Shown one piece after another: positions 22,591 through 32,561 of a DNA stretch of 64,000 bases. The position numbers and the translations under genes are program-made. The notes beneath the pieces are model-generated. The model saw only the letters and a list, made by a program, of their open reading frames with translations, was not told the DNA's origin and searched no databases. Numbering within the stretch: the stretch's first letter is position 1; every line of letters starts with the position of its first letter. Source of the DNA: Deroplatys truncata (lineage: Eukaryota; Arthropoda; Insecta; Mantodea; Mantidae); the NCBI GenBank assembly GCA_030765065.1, contig CM060985.1, positions 9,424,001 through 9,488,000 of the forward strand. The letters are read 5' to 3'.

Positions 22591-23232
22591 AGCATTCCCT
22601 CAATCTTGGCTATATGTGCTTTACACAGGTAAATGCATGCCTGTCTAATATGGGAAAATGCCAGAAAAAATATGCTTGTATATACACTGGGAGTCCTGTG
22701 TAATAACTCCAGCAGCTTTTGCATGTGCTCCTGTTGACCAAGCGCAATATAAATAAATGCTATTTACCAATAGTAGGGTGCCAGTGCATGATTTTGTATG
22801 TGTATGCACCAAATGAGTGATTGAAGAACATATTCCAAGCAGTTCTTGGAGGAGTTTATTGCCATGTTTAGGGAACTTGTCTTTGGAACAGGCTAGCAAG
22901 CAAGAAGTCTTATGAACAGCTTGTAAACAAAATGAAGGAAATAGACTCAGAGGCTAATGGGAGATGATGCAAAACAAGATTAACTCACTTTGGTATCCAA
23001 CATTTTTATTTATTTGGTATGAGATGAGTGTAGCTTTCATTAACCTCTTCCTTAGTATGCACACTCCAGCCAAATCCAAAAAACATATCCTCTTCCATCT
23101 TATGCAGTGAACACACTGCAGAGACACTACTGAAAAGACTGAGGTTTCTTGGCATTTTGCATGCATGTGTAATAGGAAAAGAGTGCCAATATGCCTTTTA
23201 TCATGTATATGCCAAGATTGAGGGAATGCTGT
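22591..23232. mobile_element. Unclassified element with ~20-bp terminal inverted repeats
   Basis: CAGCATTCCCTCAATCTTGG at 22591-22610 is repeated in inverted form at 23212-23231, with looser similarity further in (including 'gcatgc' blocks). The interior of about 600 bp has no coding frame. No clear target duplication was seen. It could be a DNA transposon remnant or a long hairpin. Confidence 0.5.
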
Positions 23233-23354
23233 TATATCTAATACCCACTTTAGATAGAGCTCTTCAAAACAAACAACTATTGATTCTGCTCAATATTAAG
23301 TGAAATAAATAAGCTGAACTTTTATACCAATTTTTGTATTTTTGTGACATTTTG

Positions 23355-24190
23355 TTACTTTCTCTACTACGTATAGTAAGTAAGGGAAGTATTGTATTCC
23401 ACCCAAAAATTCGATACCGAGATTTCACCGGAAATACATGTTTTGAGACCCCCTGAATCCAAAAAAAAAAGCATTTTTGGAAACATGTCCATGTGTGTGT
23501 GTGTCTGTGAACAGCATAACTCAGAAATGAACAGTCTGATAAACACCAAACTTGATATTTAAGTTCAGTATCTTCCAGAGATGCGACACGAAGGTTTTTA
23601 AGAAAATCCCCTCACCCAGAATACCCTTTACATGGAACATTTTTCGAAAATTTTAATTTTCTCAAAAATGCCTCTAACGATTTTGATTAAAATATCATAT
23701 GTTTAAGATATTTTCATGACAAATGAAATGTATATCTCGAATTTTCTGGGAATGTCTCCAAAAGTATTCTTCATTGTGAACGACTTTTGCATAATTGGTA
23801 AACCATAAGAGATAGACAAAATTTTACTACACAAAAAATGTAGATCGCATTAAAATACACAATTTATGTCATATACATTTTTTTGTTGAGTGAACCATTT
23901 TCTAGATATTGCTTGTTATTCCCTTAAATTTTCCAATACTTACACTTTTTCTCAAATTCGTTATTCAATTTGTTTTGTCCTGGTAATGCAAAGAGAATGG
24001 AATACTCCACATAGCAACCAGCTCTTAAAATATTTGACTATAGCTTAAAGCTTACCAATTCCCCCTTGCATCTACAAGAAAATTAGCAATAAGATTAACA
24101 TCTCGATCAACATGAAGCATATGGAGAATAAGTGTTTGTAAAAATAGTTTGTACAAGAGTAGAGAAAGTCATGTGAGTGTAACACATCAG
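23355..24190 (+). repeat. Rep-A copy, near full length
   Basis: Very typical copy: 'actttctctactacgtatag', 'ccacccaaaaattcgatacc', 'gagatttcaccggaaatac', 'gtctgtgaacagcataac', 'cccctcacccagaataccct', 'gacaaatgaaatgtatatc', 'gtagagaaagtcatgtgagtg'. No coding frame on either strand longer than about 70 codons. Confidence 0.85.
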
Positions 24191-24539
24191 AGTTTTTTTG
24201 AGTTATGCTGTCCACAGACACATGTTTTTCTAAAACACTTATCAACAGCTTATTTCTGGTTAAATCGTCATGTGAAATATAATAGTTCCTGCACCTACCA
24301 TAGATACAAGCTAAAAAATTACCAAACGTTCACACTTTTCTCCCCCTCCTTAAATTAATAAATAAATGCTGTAGTGGCACGTTTGGTCACTTGAAAGAGG
24401 AAAGATTGTAACTAGGTACAGATTTCTTCTGGGAATGGCACTCTGTAATTATGATTTTTACACTGCACTGTTGTCGCCAAAGTGGTACTGTGCATTACAC
24501 AAGTATGTCTATACCTCTAGTTTAGTGACCCACGCCATA

Positions 24540-24805
24540 ACTGTCATCCTCCGTGGTTACCATGCTAGCCTCTAGTTCCAGAGGTCGCAGGTTCAAACCT
24601 GGCAGAGGGCAATGGATTTTTAGCATGGCTTCCTTCGGAAGAGAAGTAAAGCCGGTGGTCCCATGTCGTAAATTTACAGCACGTAAAAGAACCTCAAGTC
24701 TGATAGAGGCCTCTGAGCAAAATTAAGTCTTTCACGCCCAATATAGAATGGGATGCTAAGGGCCACAGCAGTTAAAGTGTGTCCATAAATTAAAAAAACA
24801 CACCA
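24540..24805 (+). mobile_element. SINE-2 copy
   Basis: Box B-like GCAGGTTCAAACCTGG at about 24587-24602, then 'aaagccggtggtccca', 'gaggcctctgagcaaaatt', 'cccaatatagaatgggatg', ending 'gtgtccataaatt' plus an A-rich tail. It is the most complete copy of the family body here. Confidence 0.8.
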
Positions 24806-24944
24806 TAACTCCCTGTAATGCTTATGTTCCAAATTCGCTAAGTAATTTTTCTGTAAATTGTTTTTTTTTTTGCCACTAGGAACCATTTTACTTCAGTTTA
24901 TTCATGATGAAATGTTTATTTTGCTCTGACTTCCATAGATTGAC

Positions 24945-25300
24945 TAATACTAGATGGAGGAAGTATTGTATTCCACATGTTGGGTAAATACCAAACTTCA
25001 TAATTCAGTTTAATGCGACAAGATTTTTAAGAAAATTCCCCTCATCCCTTTACATTGAAAGCTTTCCATTATTATTTTCTTGAAAATTAAAATGACATTT
25101 ACATACTAACATTAACAATCTATATATTTTGAAATATCAATAAAGTACCCAATATGTGATTAAATTTACGTCACTAGGAAACACGTGATAAACTAAAAAT
25201 GTAGAGCTCATTGGATTATACAATTTCTGTAAAATAAATTTCCTGATAGCATTTTTAAAATGTTACATTTTGCAATTTTAAATTTCTTTTCTGGTTTGAA
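24945..25300 (+). repeat. Rep-A fragment, degenerate
   Basis: 'gatggaggaagtattgtattcca' head, 'gaaaattcccctcatccc', then weakly matching middle blocks ('gagctcattggattatac'). Confidence 0.45.
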
Positions 25301-25683
25301 AGCTATTACCACTCGTAACCAAGCACTTCTTAGAACTTGTATACAGAAGTTAGATTTCTTTTGATAGTTGGAACTGTAAGACTAGGAGGTAATTTTTAGC
25401 CGAACATGTTTTGAGGCTCATTCGCCTCATCAGCATTTTCAATTGTGGCATCAAAGCCAACACCAGGAAAGATGCTGTATGAGTTGGAGAATGCCGACAA
25501 TGAGGTTGACTTATCACGACATTTTCTCAAGCTGTAGTTCCATCTCGCAAAAGAATTCTTTAGAAAATATAATGTTGGAGTTTGGAAATACATCTTTTGT
25601 TTTAATTCTTACCACACTAATGTTTTACATTTTCAGGATTATCCACACTATCCCCTTAAACATGTATCATTGATTTAAAGGTA

Positions 25684-26105
25684 GAATCAGACTGAAAAAT
25701 TCAATGGCATAGCCAAGATTTGAACCACAGAACTTCTGGGTTCCACCTGGTTGATCTAACCAACTGAGCAAGCATGGCAGCACAACATTAAATTACAAGG
25801 AGATCTCAAATTCATTTTCAGATGATATACCCCATACAATGTCGTAAACAATTTAAGTCCCGGGTTCCATAGTTAACCAACTATTAGGACTTAAAGTGCT
25901 TATGACATTGTAAGTCATCATTGGGTTATGTCATCTCAAATTGAGTCCTTGTGGTTTACCTGGAAAAATGTGTCATGTCAGGTAGCTCAGACCTACTAGA
26001 AGATCCATGGTTCAAATCCTGGCTAAAAACATGGAATTTTTCAGTGTGATTCTACCGTTCTAACCTTGTGTGGAAGAATTACCATGTTCATGGGTCGCAC
26101 ATTAT
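25684..26105. mobile_element. Pair of SINE-1 copies in inverted orientation
   Basis: 25684-25890 is SINE-1 on the - strand ('gaaaaattcaatggcatagcc', box B and A complements, 'gatctcaaatt'). 25890-26105 is a + strand copy ('tatgtcatctcaaattgag', 'ggtagctcaga', 'ccatggttcaaatcctgg', 'gaatttttcagtgtgattct'). The two share a centre near 'cccgggttccatag'. The same arrangement recurs at 56.19-56.70 kb. Confidence 0.65.
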
Positions 26106-27764
26106 CATCGAAGTCATTCCGTGATCCTTCTCTAGAAGATAATTATTTGCGTATCTGTTTCATGGCCATCCAAAAGAAGTTCATAATCAAGATTCTGGTA
26201 GTGTTAAAAACAAAAACCTAAAAAAGGCCTGGATGTCAAACAAAATGTCTAAAACATTATATTCATTAAATTATTATAATCTAATGATTTTAGATTATCT
26301 GGGGGAAAATATCAGCCTTACTATACCAGACTAGTGTCTGTTTTTATAGAGTTCAACCAATAAATCATGGATTTGTACATCAAGTCCATGGTCTTATCCA
26401 TCTAACTTTCCATGAAAATTATTTTCAAAAAATGAAACAAGTATAAACTTTTTGTATTATTTGAGTTGATTTGTGGTGCAATATTTCATTTACGGTTACG
26501 AAAATTTAGGCATGTTTTGAAAGCCTCGAGGACCTCCAAAACATGTCTGAATTATAGCAAATATAAATGAAGTATTCTATCACAAATTAACTGAAATATT
26601 ACAGGCTTCATTGCTACAGCTTCAAATTTTTAAACTCTGCTAACATTAATACTTTTTCTGGAACAAAAATAATGAACTATACAACACTTTTAACTTTCTA
26701 AAAATCAGTCATGTATTAAATTATTGAAGCTGTGTTTATTATTAGTTATACCTTACCTTGCACGGGTAGCCATTTAAATCTCAAATGACAATTTAATTAA
26801 TCTTTGCACTGTTTATGAATTTATTGTATAATGATCTAACAGATATTTTTAGAACTGTATTTTTATAATAATGGACCAAAAAATTAACTGATATTCGTAG
26901 AAATGGGATTAAAGTATCAGCATATTTTGTATTTCTAACCCTAGCTTCCCCCGCAACAATTCTTCGTAATTCTGGAAATGTTGTATAGCTTGTAAAACAA
27001 TCTCCAAATGTCATTATTACATAAGGTAAAAGTTTATGGAAATGCAGATATCATGTAAAACAATAACTTACTCAAAAAATGCTTATTTGATTAATAAGAT
27101 CTTCCAAGAATCAAGCACCTGAAATCATCATTGTATGAATATTTCATCCAATTCTTACAGTATGTAATCACTATTTCCAGTATCAGTACACACTCTGATT
27201 AAGTTTTAACATTTTTGAGCACTTGCAGAAAGACAAAACTGTATGGATCCTAATTCCAAAATGTTTTGAGGATGTTTTTCTTAAAATCAATAGGATTTAT
27301 TTCTTTTATATGGCCAAGAACAAAAGAAGTAAGTTTTGTGTAGTGATGATAAAGTAGCACCCTCCCCCCTTGTTTTTCATTTCTTAACGTTTATTACACA
27401 TTCCTATATATAAAAACTCAGTATTTTTGTATAAATCATCTGTATGAATTTATTGCGTTCTATAATTTTATTCAATTGTAATATTTTATTTTTGTATCTT
27501 ATCCTTATATATTTATTTGTGTGTCACATTTTTTTATATTCTTGATCTTTGTTTTGTTTTGTTAAACTGTCAATTTGGGCAAGCTCATAATTGAACAAGT
27601 TAAATAAATAAAAAATGTGTCTCTATTTCTGCAAATGCCCACGATGTGTTCTGGGTAGCAATGTCTGTCCACTTTCACCTATACAACTTTAATTCAAGAA
27701 GTCAGGCAAGGAACTTTAGGAGAGGAATTGCATTTGGGTCAAATATGAAATAAGCAACACAAAG
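26106..27764. other. No gene seen
   Basis: Relatively repeat-poor, AT-rich sequence. No domain-bearing ORF. An A/T-rich end-like stretch at about 27380-27615 ('gttaaataaataaaaaatg') could be the tail of an old retroelement or a + strand gene 3' end, but this is not supported further. Confidence 0.35.
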
Positions 27765-29697
27765 TTTATTTTTTTCCCATTTTTGCATGTATTTCCATCG
27801 AACGACGCTACACGAGTTTTATCACAAATTTTTAAGGCACTTCCTCAGTGCAACAATGAATGATATTATCGCAAAGTGATGATGCAATGAAATTTCACCT
27901 CTCTCAATAAATGTTTGGCAAACAATCGCTTGGAGCGACAACTGGAATGTTTCCCTGCCATGATTGCTCGTTCGTGTGGCATTTTTATGGCACCCTAACC
28001 TAATGCCCACAGAGAGAAGTTTGGGAGAAGACAAACAGGCTTTCTACTTTTTTTTTTCTTTCTTTTTTTTTTTTTTATTTTTTTTAAGTACTAAGAGCAG
28101 GACAAAAACTGCATTCTTCCGTATAATTTGCCAGCACACTATTTTTTCTTATATTCCATAAGGTACACAAATGTATTATGGACGTTAACAAGATTTACTT
28201 ATTTGTGTTTCAACTATCTACTTGCTACACATTGTAACACCACGTTCATAAAACTAGGGAAGCATTTGCAGCTAAGATTATAAGGCACAAATAAGGATGG
28301 TTTTCCGACTTGATTTTGACTGACAATTTTGCTTGTTGGCAGAAAGGCAACCCAGTATCAATCATTTAAAATGGAATAAAATAAACAAAGTTCCATTTAT
28401 GAGTTAGAAAATTCAATCCAAAATAGCCTTAAGGTTCATTTTACTGTCTGGATTCTGAACACAGGTTTCTTATATACATGACAAAACCGAAAGTGTAGAA
28501 AAACAAAAAATTCAATAAAAAAATTTGCAACAGCAGTCAAGAAATTGCCTTATATCCATCCTTTCAAAATGTTACAAATGATAATAGGTTGCCAGACCTG
28601 ACAAAATAAGGAATATGCAATGTACAGACATTAACTCTATGTTTTTCTCGAGTGCTCGGAGAGCAGTACGTCACTATTTACGTGGTGAAACACATAGGGC
28701 CTTCCAATCTAAATTATGATCAAAATCATGGAAAAACGTCCTGTTCTATATACGGAACTAATGTGTTCTGACAACAGAAAGTTACACACAAACAGAACCA
28801 AATAAAGTAATGCATACAGCAGTCCCAAAGAAGACGCCCAATAGTTCCGAACTTCGTATCTATAAAACAAGCTACTTTAAGGCTTAACACTAATGGTACA
28901 TTACACACATTTTTATGGAACCATGACATCTATTCCTCGTTCTAAAAATAAACTAATGCTTAATGATAACGATTTCGAAACGACGATTACCTGCAACGAT
29001 AAAAAGATGCACCGGACTTTTTTTTTCTACACTACTCGATCAAAGTTAACAAACACTGATTTAATGATCAAGATTGCGGGTGGACGAACGGTTATTCGGC
29101 TGATTCACGATTACTGTTTCGATCAGAGAAGGAATGGATGCGAGAACATTTACGCTTCGATATCGATCGTCGAAAACGGATCTCCAAAATCTTCCGAAAA
29201 TTGGAGGGAAGAAAAAACGAACAAAATAAAGTAAGTGACGAATAAAAAGATAGTTTAGTCTATAATTTCTTACGCTTACATATACGCACACTTGTTTAGC
29301 CGTTTGATGTCTACCTAGTTAGGCCTTGTGATTTCGCAATGTTTGAGATCAACCACTAGAAACCTGCACGATGACGAGACACGTTAAATCCAATATTTAA
29401 CAGTTTTTTTTAATCCTTTACAAAAAGATATCGTGCATCACGGTACAAAATAAGCAAAGCTCTTCTAAACTAAACGATCATCTTTGCTCGTATCAGAACT
29501 TCCCCAATACAAGAATATGTTCTATGTAAATTGTACTTGCACCTACATAAGATGCTTTGCTAATTAAATGGCCCGCTCATAAATATTTGACCTATTAAAG
29601 TTCCCACGTACACAACATCCATAATGTAGCAGCTTTCTCCTTCGAAAGGGAAGAGGTTACACAACAATGGTAGGACATGGATAATGGCAGGCAGTTC
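27765..29697 (-). other. Probable 3' untranslated region of the RING-cyclophilin gene
   Basis: Follows the stop codon at 29698 on the - strand. It is free of the dispersed repeats that fill the rest of the window. A - strand AATAAA is present near 27765-27772 with T/G-rich sequence after it. The exact 3' end is inferred, not seen. The overlapping open frames at 28893-29234 (+) and 29061-29291 (-) have no recognisable domain. Confidence 0.35.
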
Positions 29698-31671
29698 TTA
29701 CAGCTTGCCACACTTTGTGATGAGAATGGTCTTTGTGGGCTTCCCTGTCTGGTCCCCATAAGTGGATATCTTCTCCACAAGGTCAAGCCCCTCAACAACA
29801 TGGCCAAAAATCCCGGTAAAGCCTCTCATTTCCTGCAGTATGATGCGAAACTGCGAACCAACCATTCCCAAATTATCGTGGCGCTTCTGCGTGCGCCTCA
29901 TTCCCACAGCCCCCCTGACAGCAGGGAACTTGGTGTCATCTGGCATGAAGTAACCGTCTTCATATATGGACCTGCCCCCTCGCCCATTGTTGAGCTCGAA
30001 GTCCCCCGTGATGACAGACTCCCCCTCCCAGCATTGGAACACCGAGCAGCCCTTGTAGCTGACGCCCATTTCTCCGGTGCACAGCACGCCGAAGTTTTTG
30101 GCCATTTTGGGAGCAGCGTCGGGACGTACCTCGATGACGATTCGACCGTGTGGAGAGCCATTTACGTCAATATTAAAATAGTAGAGAGGGTACTGGTTTG
30201 ACGGAGTGCGCACATTGAGAGTCATAACCTGCTGCGGTGGAGACTGCACCTGTACAGCAACAACGCTCTGCTCCTGACCAAATGGAGGTTGTGGGGTGGC
30301 TTGTGCATGATGCACAGATGGAGGCAGAGCTGGCGGTGGCTTATTGCCAACAGATGTTGGAGCTGCAGCGGCCACAACAATGTGTTGAGGTGGCGGGGGA
30401 TGTGCAGGAGTGACAAGATGATGGGGCATGGGATGCACTGGAGGGTGATGGTACTCCACTGTGCCATTCTGCTGCAAATGGTGATGCTGTTTTGTCAGCA
30501 CATGACGAGAATACAGCTGCGACATGCAGTAGTTGGCAAGGAACAGGATGGGATTTTGGGCTGCAGCCGCATGATGGGGCAGGCGCCCTGGACCGCCTCC
30601 CTGTGGTGTGGGTGGCTCACCTGAATGGATGTTGGCAAGTGCCTGTTTCAAAAGTGCAAAGTCAAAAACCACCCCAGAGTTGCCAATAAGATCATCTAGC
30701 TGACATTGGAGATACATCTCCTGGTACTTGCTCTGCAGTCGTTGTTTCTCTATGGACAGGTTCGTATACAGGACATGGGCATCGCCAGGACAATCCACTC
30801 CTGCCAATCCTGCTCGTGCCTTGCTGAGTGTCTCGCGCGCCTCTGTTACCTCCGGAACATGGCTCCATCCATTCTGAAGATCTGTCTCAACATGAGTCTT
30901 CAGCGTGACACATGCCTCCAAGACCTTCAACAAGAAGTCGCGCTGCTGCATCGCCAGACGTTGGATCTCTGACAGCATCTTTCCCATTGCTACCAACTCC
31001 ATCTGAACCTTTAAAAACATTCAAAGACAAATTTAATATCAAGAAGGAAAAGATTCTTCTACTGACCACAGTGATTTTATATTCTTACCTCAGAAACGAG
31101 TTGTTCTTTGGCCTCACCCTGAGACTTGACTTGGTGGCCCGGATGATCTTGCTGCGTAGCACAGGCTCGACAGATAGCAAGACAGCAAGTATGGCACCAC
31201 AACGCCAATGGCATTCCATGCGTGTGGCAGTTTTCACTTTGCAACATCTATATAAGAAAATAAGTAACAATTTTAATATTGAATAAATGCAAGCTTTTTT
31301 TTTTGCAGGAGGGGATGTTAATGAATTCAGCAGATATTATGTTTACACACCTTTCGCTCTTTGTCCGGTGGTTTGTTTCCACCACTGGCGCCAGGTCCAA
31401 TCTTAAGAGCTGTGAAGTTCTTGGCAAGTGTCAAGACGGCACCATATGTTTGCAAGGTGTCAGCTCCTTGTTCACCAAGCTCAGTTCGTTTCCAGCAGTG
31501 AACACAGTAGAGTTCTCGGCCCTTCATTAATGCAGTTTGGATGCACTTTAGGCAGAAGTAGTGTTTGCAACTTAGGAACTTCGGACAAAGATCTGAGTCA
31601 TTGAACTTCTGTTTGCAGAAGCTACAGAGGGTCAATTCCTCAAGTTCTGGTAGTATCCCTGGTTCCATCAT
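29698..31671 (-). CDS. RING + B-box + coiled-coil + cyclophilin-like protein (TRIM-Cyp-like architecture)
   Basis: Three coding exons, 31671-31351, 31247-31089 and 31002-29698, all joined in phase 0 with GT-AG introns (donors AAG|GTGTGT and GAG|GTAAGA). They give 594 residues with no disruption. Residues 16-59 form a C3HC4 RING (C16, C19, C35, H37, C40, C43, C56, C59), predicted to recruit an E2. Residues 114-145 form a B-box type 2 with the exact spacing C-x2-H-x7-C-x2-C-x4-C-x2-C-x5-H-x2-H. Residues 161-290 are helical and coiled-coil-like. About 300-425 is a His/Pro/Gln-rich linker. Residues 429-594 are a cyclophilin fold, including TGDFELNNGRGGRSIYEDGY and NLGMVGSQF. By alignment from memory with human cyclophilin A, the residues at R55, F60, Q63, F113, W121 and H126 are all replaced, so peptidyl-prolyl isomerase activity and cyclosporin binding are unlikely and the domain is probably a binding module. 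The start at 31671 is chosen because a splice acceptor (TTCTTTTCAG) lies directly before ATGATG; an upstream non-coding exon is implied. Probable E3 ubiquitin ligase; substrate unknown. Flies may have a related RING-cyclophilin gene, but I cannot confirm it here. Confidence 0.88.
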
Positions 31672-32340
31672 CTGAAAAGAACACCCAACTCATATGAACA
31701 CAAACTTATTTTGCTGCATTTCATTATCAGTGTTTAGTAATTTATCCTTCCTTGATTCTTTGTGCAAAAGGTTAATGTGAACGCCACTTCATTATCTGCT
31801 TACATGCACGCATTTATCTACACCTATTGTGTAATACCAATGACAGCGAGATAGAGGAATATTCAATATCTTTGAAACTACAATTAAGCGTCCATATTAA
31901 AATGTTATTAGATAATTTCAATGCAACACGCTCGATAATGACATTAACATCTTCGCCCTCCACAAACCCAATTCCACTGTGCAAGTTCCGTTTTAACACG
32001 GCGGATAATGCAGCCATTAGATTATCTGTTATCACTAAACTGAATCATTATTACCGAAAACAGGTTGTAACAAACATAAATAAACAATTACAGCTCAATA
32101 ATGATATATAAACCAATTGTCCTTACCGTGTTTATCGCGTTGTTGCCACAGCGAAAAAAACAAAAGTCGGTACGATGAAAATACGTAATGTAGCGAACGA
32201 GCTACAACGACGAAAACGCACGTTCCGGTGCGTTTATGTGACTAAAGGAATTGTCGTTTAACGAGGAAGCGGCATTTATATTTTACATAACGAAAACTTG
32301 CCGTCGCCGGCTTCTAAACGACCCTAACTTACAACATTAT
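31672..32340 (-). promoter_or_regulatory. 5' region and probable promoter of the RING-cyclophilin gene
   Basis: An intron ends at 31672, just upstream of the ATG. Sequence from about 32120 to 32470 is much richer in CpG than the surroundings ('acgacgaaaacgcacg', 'ccgtcgccgg'), as in TATA-less housekeeping promoters. A - strand open frame at 31814-32035 (SGIGFVEGEDVNVIIERVAL) is unrecognised and may be intronic. Transcription start not determined. Confidence 0.4.
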
Positions 32341-32561
32341 GCCACATCATGATGTTAACACTGAACCACTTGGCATGGCGGACGATGTATGTTGCTGTTC
32401 CAAACCTGCGCCATCTGTCAATGCGTTGCCACTCGATCGCGCATACGCCATCTTGAGCACCAAGTTCTATGGCGGGAAATCGAATATCAGTTGTATGACA
32501 CTTGTTTTCAAATTTGCAGTTTTAATAAAACTTCTTAATAAAGCCTATTTTTATGTTCTAG

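Noticed and set aside
24540-24640. A true tRNA gene (box B GGTTCAAACC)
   Set aside because: No cloverleaf or intact acceptor stem; it continues into the SINE-2 body seen at two other sites.
25395-25440. Another hammerhead motif (CTGATGAGG ... CCTCAAAACATG, - strand)
   Set aside because: The CTGATGA part is good but the required GAAA after stem II reads CAAAA, and no leader or target duplication was found; too weak to call.
29677-30201. 174-codon + strand frame opposite the cyclophilin domain
   Set aside because: Antisense shadow of a well-supported cyclophilin-coding exon; no domain of its own.
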